A stretch of DNA of 64,000 nt, taken from positions 1 to 64,000 of the forward strand of contig CAMDOF010000021.1 of the NCBI GenBank assembly GCA_945903465.1, read 5' to 3'. Of this stretch, positions 24,682 to 34,181 are shown piece by piece. Within the stretch, counting starts at the first letter, position 1. Every line of letters begins with the position of its first letter. The stretch is from Opitutus sp. GAS368. Lineage in GTDB: Bacteria; Verrucomicrobiota; Verrucomicrobiia; Opitutales; Opitutaceae. The notes beneath the pieces were generated by a model. The model did not search any database and had not been told where the DNA came from. It saw nothing but the letters and a program-made list of their open reading frames with translations. Made by a program: the position numbers and the translations under genes.

Positions 24682-26066
24682 CGGGGGCGGTCAGGCGGTG
24701 CCGGGATGCTGCTGGCGGGCTGATAACGCTGCAGCAAGGCGTAGGTCACTTCAATCGGGAGCGGCAAAATCGGTAGGAAAGGGATGCTCTGCCGCTCGCT
24801 GGTTTGTCCGCGGAAAAATGCCTCGACGAGGCCAAGCGAGACAAAAGGAGTCTTGGCGGCATCTTTGATGCGCTCGGTAATTTCTTGCAGTCGCTCTCTG
24901 TCGCCCACCGCGCCTGCGGTACAGAGCAGCGAAAACCAAGCGCTGGCAGTTTCGGAGTTCATGGGCAGTTGCGCCGCTGTCACCTTGCCCCAAAGTTGAG
25001 AAAAGAGGGAAACGTCAGGGTGGCGGATAAGGTGCGCGCAAAGGAGATTTATGAGCGAGGGGCTGGTGGCGGTAAAGGGCGCGTCGAGGAGTTCGGCGGT
25101 GAGTTTTCTTAAAAGACGATCGGCCTTCAGCGCCGCATAGGCCTCGAGCTTAACCGTAATCTCCGCCTCAGCGTCGAGCGCTTGAGGGTGACGGGCGAGG
25201 AGATCGAGCGCCGTAAAACCTGCGCCAAGCTGGGTGAGCGTGGCGATCCGATAGAAAAGCATGAACCGAAAAACGGGACTGGTCGGAGCCGGCCAACTCC
25301 CCTCCAGCGCGGTGCGCGCCGCCTCCACGCGACCCTCGCGAAAAAGTTTCTCCGCCGAAAATAATTGCCCCCACACTTTGTTCCGCGGGTCCTCGCTCGC
25401 GGCGAGGGTCGCGATTACGGCGGTATCGTTCGTCTGCCTAGCCGCGACTAAGATGGCGCGGGCCCAAACGGTCGAGTGGCGCGCATCGCTGCGTAGCTCA
25501 GTTTGGGCCAGCTCCGTGATTTTAGTATAATTTCCCCGCGCGAGGAGGGCTCGAAACCACGCTTGGGCGGTGGTGTGCTGCTGGTTGGGGTGGTCTTTGA
25601 TGAGCCTTGCAAACACTTTATCGGATTGGGCGGCGTGACCAATTTGAAAACTTTTGGCGAGGGCGAGGCCGATGGGGTAGTTTTGAGGATCAAACTCATA
25701 CGAGTTCGTAAGATAGAGCAGCCCTTCCGCGGTTTTCCCCTCCGCAAATGAGCGGTTTGCGCGATCGTAGAAAAACCAGCCGCGAACTTCGGTAACCCGG
25801 TGCCAAAGCGGTGGCAGAGCGACGTGGAAAATATTTATGGGATAGCCGATGAGGCGCAGGCCGACGAAAATAGCCACGGCTCCAGCCAGATAAATCGCCA
25901 ACGCGGTGCCGGCGTAAAGTGCGGTGGCGCGCCCCCAGAACGGACGGACGTCGTGAGCGTTAGCCGAACACCGCAGCCCGTCATCGGTCTCGACGAGCAA
26001 GGGGCAAATTCGGCGGAAACGAGTGGGACGATCCCAGGAAATGCACGCCTCGCAGCTCGTTTTCAT
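24678..26066 (-). CDS. Membrane-anchored helical-repeat protein of the exosortase operon
   Basis: About 462 residues. The N-terminus carries CxxC-type cysteines (MKTSCEACISW, RRICPLLVE, GLRCSAN), which may form a small zinc ribbon in the cytoplasm. It is followed by a membrane helix (ALYAGTALAIYLAGAVAIFVGL) and a long alpha-helical region of TPR-like repeats, for example GKTAEGLLYLTNSYEFDPQN and EGRVEAARTALEGS. The start at 26066 was chosen because upstream sequence is Arg/Trp-rich and not helical. It is coupled to the exosortase by an ATGA overlap, so a scaffold or secretion-partner role is inferred. Confidence 0.78.
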   Translation of the reverse strand: MKTSCEACISWDRPTRFRRICPLLVETDDGLRCSANAHDVRPFWGRATALYAGTALAIYLAGAVAIFVGLRLIGYPINIFHVALPPLWHRVTEVRGWFFYDRANRSFAEGKTAEGLLYLTNSYEFDPQNYPIGLALAKSFQIGHAAQSDKVFARLIKDHPNQQHTTAQAWFRALLARGNYTKITELAQTELRSDARHSTVWARAILVAARQTNDTAVIATLAASEDPRNKVWGQLFSAEKLFREGRVEAARTALEGSWPAPTSPVFRFMLFYRIATLTQLGAGFTALDLLARHPQALDAEAEITVKLEAYAALKADRLLRKLTAELLDAPFTATSPSLINLLCAHLIRHPDVSLFSQLWGKVTAAQLPMNSETASAWFSLLCTAGAVGDRERLQEITERIKDAAKTPFVSLGLVEAFFRGQTSERQSIPFLPILPLPIEVTYALLQRYQPASSIPAPPDRPR

Positions 26067-26288
26067 CGCTTGGCCCGAGTCACTTTGATTTTGGCATGGG
26101 CACGCACTGCGCCCGCGCCGAACCTGAAACCAGGATTTCCGCGTATTCCAGTAAATGGCGCCTCCATAGAGGCGGATAAAGTCAGCGCACCAGCCAAGCA
26201 CGTCCAAAGGGTAGCGGGTCGGCGATGTCGGGCAAACTGATTTGTGCGCTGAACCTCTCGAAAGCGACCCAACGCCCGGCTATTTTTG

Positions 26289-27149
26289 CTAAACGGTTAT
26301 CGCAAACAGATCGGGGTGCATCGTGCCTTCCGCGACTTTATTGACGGTCCCGGTCATCATAATCGAAAACCCTTCGCCAATCTGGATACTGATTTTTCCG
26401 CCGGGCATGTGCACGGTCACATCTGGGTCAACCAATCCAAGGCGGTGGGCGACCGCCGCCGAGGCACTCGAGCTGCTGCCAGAAGCCAGGGTGTAGCCGG
26501 CACCGCGTTCCCAAATCTCAATCTGGATATTTTTGCGATCATGCACCTTCAGGAACTGCACGTTGGTTTTTCGAGGAAAGAGCGGGTGCGTCTCCAAGTG
26601 AGGGCCGTAGCGATGCGCGAGGTCGGCGTTGATTTCCGGCAGCAGGATCACGCAGTGGGGATTGCCAATCGTGGCGGCGCAGTAGTTGAAATCGCGATCG
26701 AGAATGGTGATTTTTTCGTTGAGAACTTCGCGGGGTGAGCCGGCGACGTTAACGGGGATCTTGCCGCTATCGAAGCTGACGCTGCCCATGGCCACGGTAA
26801 TCAGGTGGCCGTTTTCCTTGATCATCGACTGGACGTGGCCGCCGGGAGTTTCGATGCTGAAACTCGGGTTTCTGACGAGACCTTGGTCCCAAAGAAAACG
26901 GGAAAAAATCCGCAGGCCGTTTCCTGATTTTTCGGCTTCCGAGCCGTCGGGATTAAAGATTCGAAGTCCAAACTCGCTCTGCTTTGAAGGCAGCGGACCC
27001 CAAAGAATGCCGTCAGAGCCGACTCCGAAATTTCGGTGGCAGATGACCCTGATTTGTGCGGGACTGGGCGTCGCCGACCAGCTGGTGAAGTCCGCTGGGT
27101 TGAGCACAATGTAGTCGTTGCCGAGGGCGTGATATTTGTGAAAGCGCAT
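26289..27149 (-). CDS. dapF-like: Diaminopimelate epimerase-like protein with both catalytic cysteines replaced by serine
   Basis: A 286-residue protein with the full DapF architecture: MRFHKYHALGNDYIVLN at the start, the NPDGSEAEKSGNGLR motif, NPHC near H165, and the ERGAGYTLASGSSSS motif. In DapF the two cysteines of the CGNG and ACGSG motifs are the acid-base pair that swaps stereochemistry. Here they read S75-GNG and S223-G. E214 and the substrate-binding frame are kept. It could be an inactive or repurposed homologue, a slow Ser-based enzyme, or a real lineage variant. It lies upstream of the exosortase operon on the same strand, with a 222-bp gap to the repeat protein start. Another dapF elsewhere in the genome would support repurposing. 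Confidence 0.88.
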   Translation of the reverse strand: MRFHKYHALGNDYIVLNPADFTSWSATPSPAQIRVICHRNFGVGSDGILWGPLPSKQSEFGLRIFNPDGSEAEKSGNGLRIFSRFLWDQGLVRNPSFSIETPGGHVQSMIKENGHLITVAMGSVSFDSGKIPVNVAGSPREVLNEKITILDRDFNYCAATIGNPHCVILLPEINADLAHRYGPHLETHPLFPRKTNVQFLKVHDRKNIQIEIWERGAGYTLASGSSSSASAAVAHRLGLVDPDVTVHMPGGKISIQIGEGFSIMMTGTVNKVAEGTMHPDLFAITV

Positions 27150-27413
27150 AAGAGGATTGCGAGGAATGCCCGCAATTGAGGCGAAGATACAGAAAAAATC
27201 TGGAGTTACTTTCCGCCTGGTGGGCCGGAGTGATCTTCGCAGCCGCCGTGGGTACGCGCCCTGGCGGATCGGTCGCCGGCAAAACGAGGTCTGGGGCCCA
27301 TTCGGGTCTAGGCGGCCAAAAAAGCCGGCACCTTTGGGGTGGGGTGGACGAAGGCCCGGCGAGGGGCTCGGCGGAGGGGCGGCGACGGGTTCGCGGAGGT
27401 GCGCGGGGATCTT

Positions 27414-28913
27414 TTACTGCGGGGCGAGTGTCGCCGGGGGCTTTTCGTTGTAGCCGAATAAGCCGCGTGCCTTGATCGCTTTGGCGACGTTGCCCGGGAC
27501 CATTTTCTCCCAAGAAGGGTCGCGCTCGCGGATCCGCCCGAGCACATCTCGCGAAATGATTCCGAGGACGTCGTGATCGAAGCCGACGATCGCGTCGATG
27601 TAATGGTTCTCGAGGAGGTGATCGTAAAGATTACGAAGGTGCGCGGAGATATGCACGTTCTTGGCGGTGATCAGGACATTAGCCGCGAAGGCATGTCCCA
27701 TGGCCGAGCCCACGGGGGCGGCGCGGTCTCCGGCGAGGTAATGATCGAACGCCTCTTGTCGCATGGGGTAAACATAGAGTTTAACGGCGTGCTTGAACAT
27801 CCGGCCGAAGGACTCGAGGATCCCACCGTCAAGATGCTCATAATATTTCTCGTTGAAAACCTCGAGCAGGTTGTTGATCCCGAGCGCTACGCCGATCATC
27901 TCTTTGGTGTAGCGTCGAAAGTATGACGTGAGACGATAGTATTCAGGATAATTGGACACCATGGCGGTGAAACCGAGCTCACCAAGCAGATCGACGCGCT
28001 GGAGGAAATCGGCGCCGTCGATGGCGCCGGCCGCGAGAAGATTGTTCATCGTAATTTCCATCACGACGATCACGTCTTTGCCTTTTACCTCTGGCTCTTG
28101 GACAAACTGCGCGGTGGCGCAGTTAAGCATATCGACATTGACGTGCGTCACCGGGCGGAAGCTTCCGCGCTCAACGAGCACCGCCTTTTTGTAAAGTACT
28201 TCAGAAGGCTGGAGGACCTCGCCGTCAGGTCCGAACATGACCGCGTTGGTCAGGCCGAATTGGACGAGAGAAAGTGCCATCAAGCGGTTATCTGTCTGGG
28301 CAAACGCGGGCCCGGAAAATTTGATCATGTCCACCTCGAGACGGGCCGTCCCGAGATGATCGACGAGCGACTCAATGAACCGTCGCGGATCTTCTCGGTA
28401 ATAAAAAGCCGCGTAGATCAAGTTCGTGCCGGCGATCCCCAGCGACTCTTGCTGGAGCACATTTTCTTTGTCCCACATCCGCACGTGTAAAAGCACCTCG
28501 CTCGGTGCGCCGGCGGGGTGAGTTTGAAACCTTACGCCCATCCAGCCGTGGGCGTCGTGGTTGCCCCGATAACCTTTGGTCGCAACGGTGTTGGCGAAGG
28601 CAAAGAAGGACGTCCGTTCTCCACGAGAAACGGCGAGTCGCTCCAGCAGGAGATTGTATTCGTGGTCAAGCATCAGCCCGAGCCTCTCGCGAGATACGTA
28701 GCGGGGTGACTTGCCGTAAATGGCGTCACTAAAATTCATGTCGTAGGCCGAAATGGTTTTGGCGATCGTCCCGGAGGCGCCGCCCGCCTGAAAAAATATC
28801 CGGGCCACCTCCTGGCCGGCGCCAATTTCAGCGAAGGTCCCATACTTGCTTTCATCCAAGTTAACCGTGAGTGCCTTCCGATTAGTGGTTAGTAATTCTT
28901 TTTTCTCACTCAT
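27414..28913 (-). CDS. Conserved protein of unknown function, about 499 residues
   Basis: The sequence is clearly protein-like: GTFAEIGAGQEVARIFFQAG, TIAKTISAYDMNFSDAIYG, RLGLMLDHEYNLLLERLA, HGWMGVRFQ, and a C-terminal HISAHLRNLYDHLLE. I recall similar proteins in several bacterial phyla with inconsistent automatic names; none is biochemically convincing to me. No signal peptide and no membrane helix were seen, so it is probably cytoplasmic. The start at MSEKKELL (28913) follows family-like sequence; an upstream MVTR is possible. It lies 264 bp upstream of the dapF-like gene on the same strand. Confidence 0.8.
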   Translation of the reverse strand: MSEKKELLTTNRKALTVNLDESKYGTFAEIGAGQEVARIFFQAGGASGTIAKTISAYDMNFSDAIYGKSPRYVSRERLGLMLDHEYNLLLERLAVSRGERTSFFAFANTVATKGYRGNHDAHGWMGVRFQTHPAGAPSEVLLHVRMWDKENVLQQESLGIAGTNLIYAAFYYREDPRRFIESLVDHLGTARLEVDMIKFSGPAFAQTDNRLMALSLVQFGLTNAVMFGPDGEVLQPSEVLYKKAVLVERGSFRPVTHVNVDMLNCATAQFVQEPEVKGKDVIVVMEITMNNLLAAGAIDGADFLQRVDLLGELGFTAMVSNYPEYYRLTSYFRRYTKEMIGVALGINNLLEVFNEKYYEHLDGGILESFGRMFKHAVKLYVYPMRQEAFDHYLAGDRAAPVGSAMGHAFAANVLITAKNVHISAHLRNLYDHLLENHYIDAIVGFDHDVLGIISRDVLGRIRERDPSWEKMVPGNVAKAIKARGLFGYNEKPPATLAPQ

Positions 28914-29756
28914 ACGCGTGACCATGGGGTCCGCCCGAGGTGGGGCAATGGGTTCTTCACGAGGGGCGATGATGATTTGTTGCTCTTATCCTCGCTACCA
29001 GCTGAGCGATTTCTTTGGTGAATTTTTTCGGCCGGAGACGAATCGCCGGAATTTACCGCGCCGGGCGGAATCGGTTTTTAATGAAAAACGTTCGAGGAAG
29101 CGGAGAGTGCACGAGCGCGCCTCCGGGACCGCCGAGTAACGAGGGCGGACGAGCGTGGTGGGGGGCGTGGGCGGAGCCGCGCGCGGTTCTGCGCTGGGGC
29201 TTTTGTTTTGAGCTCACTTTTTGCCGCGAAGATGGCGGCAGGCGGCCGGACGGGACGCGAGTTGCTCTTTAATTGGCGGGGAGGGGACGATCGGGAAAGT
29301 GATCGGGGAGCAGCGCGAGCAGCGCGCGCCGCAGGAGGGGGGATTCGCGAGGGCCGAGGGGTTGCGGTTGCGGGTTGAGGGAGCGGGAGCGAGTGCGAGT
29401 GCGATCCTCGCCTCCGGCGGTGTCACGGCGCCAGTAATGGCGGCTCTCCACGCCGGCCCAGCGGCCTTGGAGGAGGGGGCGCCTTTGCGTCGGGGTGTGC
29501 GCGATGGGCTGGCACTGGACAGTCGTCACGGACTTCGTCGCTAGCGATCGCCGTGCGCTTCACTTTTCGAGTGCAGCGCACCACGATCAGAGCGCGGGTG
29601 CCCGCGAGGCCCGTCGCGAGCGGCCAAGCGGGAAAGCGGGAAAGCGGGGACGCCTCGGTTGCCGACCAGCGTGGCCGGAATCGGCGGCGAAAAAAAGGAG
29701 GGCGGGTCTGAGCGTTGGCCGCCTCCGCCGGCGCGAGCCGCGTTGGCTGGCGACCG
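28914..29756. other. Non-coding gap
   Basis: About 840 bp, very GC-rich. It contains short iterations such as AAGCGGGAAAGCGGG near 29623-29645. No gene-like frame or clear regulatory element was recognised. Confidence 0.4.
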
Positions 29757-31262
29757 CTACCTGGCCGGCACTGCTTCCATCAGTTGGGCAAGCGCCTGGT
29801 TAAAATCCTTCTCGCCGAGGGTTGCGCCCTTGAAGTGACCCATCCGGACGACCACGAGATCGTGCGAGGGAACGATGAGGGTCGTCTGCCCGCCTGCGCC
29901 ATTCATGCTATACGCGTCCGGCGGAACCGGGTACCGGCGGTCGGTGTTGAGCCAGAAGAAACCGCCGTAGTTTCGCCGACCATCGGCGGCCCACGCCGGC
30001 GCGACCGTGCGAACGAACGAAACGAAGCCCTCGGGCAAGAGGCGCTCGCCGTTCCAGACGCCATCCTGCAGATAGAGATTTCCCAAGCGCGCCCAGTCGC
30101 GGACACACGCATAATCGTAGCCCTGGGTCAGGAAATTTCCGTAGGGATCGGTCTCGATGACGAACGTCCGGATGCCGAGTTTGTCGAAGAGGGCGCGTTG
30201 CGGGAACGAGAGGTATTCGATGCCACGTTTTTCGGTGCCGAGGCGGATCAGGTAGTTCACCAGCACGGGATCCGTGTTGCGATAACGCCCGATTTTTCCC
30301 GGGGGCCATTGCAGGGGTCGCGTGGCGGCGTAGTGAAAGGCATCGATGCGGCCGGTGTAGAGATAGACGTGTTCGGGGTAGGGGCCCGCGGGGTCGTAAT
30401 CGGGATCCAGCGGCGCGATGATCCGCAGGCCGCTCGACATTTGCAGGAGGTCGGCGACCGTGATCTTCGCACGCGGGTCAGCGGGGCCCTGCCACTCTGG
30501 GATGGGCGCAGCTTGCGTCAGGTTATAGACGCCTTGCTTAACGAGAATCCCGAGCAGAGTCGCCGTAACGCTCTTGCCCATCGACCAGCTCTCGAGCCGC
30601 GTATGCACGTTAATACCCGGGGCGTAGCGCTCGCCGAGCAGGCGCCCTTTCCACGTTGCGACGATGCCGGCCGTGAGTCCGGCGGGCGTCGAGAACGCGG
30701 CGTCGAGGGCGCGCTGCACTTTGGCTTGATCGATTTCCTTGGGAAACGGCGTGGTCGGCAGCATGTCGCCCATGGGCCACGGCTGCGTCGACGGATCCGG
30801 TAGCTGCGGTTTCACGGCGACCGGCGTGAAATTGACGGTGTCCTGGCCCGGCGCTAGCGTCACGCAACCTTGGTCGCCGAGATATTTCGCGGTGATGATT
30901 TTTCCGTTGGGCAGGGCGATGCGGACCTCCTGCTTTTTCCGATCGATCACCGGTTGGCCGACTTTGGCGCGATCTGCGTGGGGACTGGTGAAGGTGCCGA
31001 CGTTTTCCGCGGCGAAATCAGGATCGAGCCCGGTGATAAAAACGGCGGAGCAGAGGATTTTCGCGTAACCGGCGGTGTGGTGTTCGAGCGGGTCGCCCGG
31101 GGGCGGAACGTGGGGCGTCGGCAGCTCGAGCGATTTGGCGCGCGCGAGCAGCGCGGTGAGGGCGGGATTGGGGGTGGGCGGGGCGGTCTGGGCGGCGCTG
31201 GTGAGCGCCAGGGCCAGGCCAAGCAGCAACGCTGGCGGGACGAAGTGAGCTCTCGGTTTCAT
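29757..31262 (-). CDS. Secreted serine hydrolase of the beta-lactamase/penicillin-binding fold
   Basis: A 501-residue protein with a signal peptide (MKPRAHFVPPALLLGLALALTSAA). A class C beta-lactamase-related catalytic domain occupies the second half: SMGKS is the SxxK motif with the nucleophile serine, RYRNTD supplies the YxN motif, and GAGGQTTLIVPSHDLVVVRMGH is the C-terminal strand region. About 170 residues precede the domain and have no assignment. The length and layout fit esterases or peptidases of the serine hydrolase family better than drug-resistance beta-lactamases. The ATG at 31262 was chosen because of the signal peptide. Confidence 0.87.
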   Translation of the reverse strand: MKPRAHFVPPALLLGLALALTSAAQTAPPTPNPALTALLARAKSLELPTPHVPPPGDPLEHHTAGYAKILCSAVFITGLDPDFAAENVGTFTSPHADRAKVGQPVIDRKKQEVRIALPNGKIITAKYLGDQGCVTLAPGQDTVNFTPVAVKPQLPDPSTQPWPMGDMLPTTPFPKEIDQAKVQRALDAAFSTPAGLTAGIVATWKGRLLGERYAPGINVHTRLESWSMGKSVTATLLGILVKQGVYNLTQAAPIPEWQGPADPRAKITVADLLQMSSGLRIIAPLDPDYDPAGPYPEHVYLYTGRIDAFHYAATRPLQWPPGKIGRYRNTDPVLVNYLIRLGTEKRGIEYLSFPQRALFDKLGIRTFVIETDPYGNFLTQGYDYACVRDWARLGNLYLQDGVWNGERLLPEGFVSFVRTVAPAWAADGRRNYGGFFWLNTDRRYPVPPDAYSMNGAGGQTTLIVPSHDLVVVRMGHFKGATLGEKDFNQALAQLMEAVPAR

Positions 31263-31629
31263 GCAGATGGGGTCGAACGGAGAGCGGCTGGTCTCGGGAA
31301 GGGGGGTAGACCCGAGTGGGTGGTTTTTTTCCCGCGTGGTGGCCACGGCGGAAAAGGGTTGCCATCCCGCCCGGCGCGTATCGCCCTCGTCGGATTGCGG
31401 GGCGGAGTTAACAAGGCTAGCCCCCTTGGAGGTAGTTGGTGCCATAAGATGAGCACCATGGTTGCGGGAAATCCGGCGCTATGTCGCGGGCTATTTCGCC
31501 GTTGACGCTTCTTTTCCGGTAGGAAATCGGCATAGTTTCAACGATCGCGACAAGACGCTCACTGAGGGCTCAGCCCCGCCTGATGATGCGAAATACACTG
31601 TCGAGAGCGTTTTCGGCGTGCTCCTTCAC

Positions 31630-31728
31630 GCGGGCGTGCAGGGGAAGTGGTGACTCGCAAACGCGGCCGGATCCATCACGATCAACGGGCGCTCTTTCAG
31701 GCGGGCGTGCAGGGGACGTGGTGACTCG
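31630..31728. repeat. Direct repeat of 71-bp period
   Basis: A 28-bp block beginning GCGGGCGTGCAGGGG and ending GTGGTGACTCG occurs at 31630-31657 and 31701-31728, with one internal difference. It lies in the gap between the serine hydrolase start and the end of the alcohol dehydrogenase gene. The period is close to those at 33581 and 48891. Confidence 0.75.
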
Positions 31729-31742
31729 GTACAGACGTGTCG

Positions 31743-32774
31743 TCAGTTCAGGTCGTTCTCCAGCACGACGCGGTAGCGCGCTTTGCCGGAACGGAGCCGC
31801 TCCAGGGCATCATTGATCCGCGACATCGGAAATTTCTCGATGATCGGCGCGATCGAGTGCCGCGCGCAGAACGCTATCATCCGTGCCGCCGCGGACGGGC
31901 TGCCGACCGGCGAACCGGACACCGACTTCTGGCCCATGATCAGCGAAAACGCCCCAACCGGCACCGGTGCAAGCACCGCGCCGACCAAGTGCAGCCGGCC
32001 CCGGGGGGCCAGGGCGCCGATAAACAGCTCCCACGGCAACGTCACGTTTGAGGTCACCAAAATGAAATCGAGCGAGCCCGAGAGTTGCTTGATCTGATCG
32101 GTGTCGACCGAGCTGACCGCCCGGTGGGCCCCGAGCTGCAACGCCTCGTCCCGTTTCGATTCGCTGGACGTAAAAGCCACCACTTCGCAGCCCCACTTGT
32201 TAAGGAACTGCAGCGCGAGGTGCCCGAGTCCACCGATTCCAACCACGCCGACCCGATCCGTCGGACGCAGACCGAATTGCAGGAGCGGATTGAAAACCGT
32301 GAGTCCGCCACAAAACAGTGGCCCGGCGCTCTCGGATTGCATCGTATCCGGAATCGGCGTGGCCCATTCCCAATTGCAACGCACGCGGTCCGCGAAGCCC
32401 CCATGCCGGCCCACGATCGTGGATTCCCCGACAAGGCAGAGATTGTGGTCGCCCGCGAGACACTGCGCACACGACATGCAGCTGCCCGAGTGCCACCCGA
32501 GGCCGACCCGATCACCGACCTTCACCCGCTTGGCTGTCGGGCCGGTCGCAGTCACTGTGCCCACTACCTCGTGGCCGGCGACCATCGGGTAGCTGGAAAA
32601 ACCCCAGTTGTTGTCGAGCATCGAGAGATCGGAGTGACAGATGCCGCAGTGGGAAACCTTGATTTCCACCTGCTCGGATTTGAGCGGACCGGCGTCGTAT
32701 TCGTAGGGTTGGAGCGGTTGGCCTTTGCCAAAGGCCGCGTACGCTTTAACCGGGGAGCTCGGAGAGTTTTCCAT
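31743..32774 (-). CDS. Zinc-dependent NAD(P)+ alcohol dehydrogenase (cinnamyl-alcohol dehydrogenase type)
   Basis: A 343-residue medium-chain dehydrogenase. Catalytic zinc ligands are in CGICHSD and GHEVVG, and the four structural-zinc cysteines are in the CMSCAQCLAGDHNLC block. The Rossmann glycine motif is VVGIGGLGHLALQ. This is the CAD/YahK-like branch that reduces aldehydes to alcohols in the cytoplasm. The start at MENSPSSP (32774) was preferred to a longer frame. It stands alone, with repeat-rich non-coding DNA on both sides. Confidence 0.93.
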   Translation of the reverse strand: MENSPSSPVKAYAAFGKGQPLQPYEYDAGPLKSEQVEIKVSHCGICHSDLSMLDNNWGFSSYPMVAGHEVVGTVTATGPTAKRVKVGDRVGLGWHSGSCMSCAQCLAGDHNLCLVGESTIVGRHGGFADRVRCNWEWATPIPDTMQSESAGPLFCGGLTVFNPLLQFGLRPTDRVGVVGIGGLGHLALQFLNKWGCEVVAFTSSESKRDEALQLGAHRAVSSVDTDQIKQLSGSLDFILVTSNVTLPWELFIGALAPRGRLHLVGAVLAPVPVGAFSLIMGQKSVSGSPVGSPSAAARMIAFCARHSIAPIIEKFPMSRINDALERLRSGKARYRVVLENDLN

Positions 32775-32962
32775 GGATAGTAAGGTGCCGGACGAGAATC
32801 TGGTCGTCGAGGACATCGTTGCTGCGGTGTTTTTTTATTGGGCGGGGCCCCTTCTGCAAAGATAATGACCTCTCCGCAACGACGACGCTTAAAACTTCCG
32901 GTGTCGTTAAGAGGGTGCAGGCTTAGCGAAGCCCACCCCCAACCCACCTGGGAACCTCCGAT

Positions 32963-33160
32963 TTACTTTTGACGTTGTTTCGAGGCACCGGCCCGAAGGT
33001 TGTCGCCGGTGAACACGAGGATGGTGGCGTGGTGAACGAGGCGGTCGACGGCGGCCATGGCGGTGATGCGGTCTTTGAAAATCTGGTCCCACTGGGAGAA
33101 GACCAGGTGGGCGGTGATGCGGACGGATTTGCGCTCGGAGCGGTTGGCGATCTTAGGGAA
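32963..33160 (-). pseudogene. Relic of an IS21-family helper ATPase (IstB) C-terminus
   Basis: A frame containing RKSVRITAHLVFSQWDQIFK, then TAMAAVDRLVHHATILVFTGDN, matches the C-terminal part of IstB, where the family reads TSNLxFSxW and a DRLxHH block. The Walker A and B regions and the istA transposase gene are absent. The adjoining upstream frame (33260-33460, minus) has protein-like words but was not recognised. Confidence 0.8.
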
Positions 33161-34181
33161 TCGCAACATTTTAAAAACCCTAAAACTGGGGCCAGCAGCG
33201 TGTCGCGTTTCCACGGTGTGGTGGTTTGGCGGGAGGCGTGGCGGCTGGCTGCGCATTCAATAGCGAGTAGCCGATGGATCACGCCATCAATCGCGGGAAT
33301 TACCGGCGCGATGTTTTCGGAATATTCGGTGCGGCGAGTTCCTGCGAGGCCACGTTGGTCAATGCGGGCACCTGATTTGGCTGGGAAGCCCACGTCTTCG
33401 GGATTCTGCGAAATCACTTCCACCAAGCCCTGATGACGCCCGTTCCAAACGTGGATGACGGCCGGCACTGGCGGCGGGCTCCCTTGGCCGTTCGGTTCAG
33501 CCGGTTCCGGTCCGAACGCGCCGGCAGGCCGCTCCCGACGAGGGGTTCACTACGCGGGAAAAACTGGGACAACTTTGCCAGTACCGACAGTCACCCCGAG
33601 GGAAGGTCGAGATCGCCGTTCCGTTTGCCGCGTGTACAGATCCGCTCGGCACGTACCGACGGTCACTCCGAGGGAAGGTCGAGATCGCCGGCATGCGGCG
33701 AAGGGCGGTCGGCGCCCCGCACGGTTGGATCGTGGAAAAACTGCAGCTAGGTTCGTCGCACTCAGCACGAGTGGCGGCCTAACGGATCAGGCAGGTAACC
33801 GCTTTCAAGATTGCCGCCGGCGATGCCGCCGCGCTCGAGGAACTCAACTGCTTTCGGCGGGGGCGTCGGGCCGTGACCTTGGACCGGACGTGGACCGGGT
33901 CGGCAACGTGATTTTGAGTAGGCCGTGGCATGGCGAGAAACGTATTGAAACAGGGCGAAGCGTTGGTGACGCCAATCGAAGCGCCGTGGGCACTGACCCA
34001 ACCCGCGACCTCAGACCTCGCAGGCAAACCAAGCCAGTCGCGCTCGGGCGTTTCGCCGGGACAACGGCTGGCCATCATCATGCGATGCGCAAAAAGCGAA
34101 CGGCACTCTTAAGTGCGTGGACGTGCGCGGACGTTGATGCGGGTTGGCGGCGCGCGATTGACGGGGCGCGTCCGGTCGTTG
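33161..34181. other. Gap with gene debris
   Basis: About 1 kb without an intact gene. A minus-strand frame at 33260-33460 and another near 33780-33880 (PPPKAVEFLERGGIAGGNLE) look like eroded coding sequence of unknown family. It includes the direct repeat at 33581-33690. Confidence 0.4.
33581..33690. repeat. Direct repeat of 72-bp period
   Basis: A 38-bp block starting GTACCGACAGTCACCCCGAG and ending TCGAGATCGCCG is at 33581-33618. A copy with two differences is at 33653-33690. The 34 bp between copies are not repeated. Compare the repeats at 31630 and 48891. Confidence 0.8.

Noticed and set aside
29757-31262. Beta-lactamase as an antibiotic-resistance gene
   Set aside because: The SxxK and YxN motifs occur across esterases and peptidases of this fold. 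The long N-terminal extension and overall layout do not match resistance enzymes.
32666-33500. An active IS21 element
   Set aside because: Only the end of istB is present, istA and the ATPase Walker motifs are missing, and no terminal inverted repeats were found.
31630-33690. The 70-72-bp repeats as a CRISPR array
   Set aside because: Only two to three copies occur per site, the repeat parts are 28-70 bp with no regular unique spacers, and no cas gene is present.
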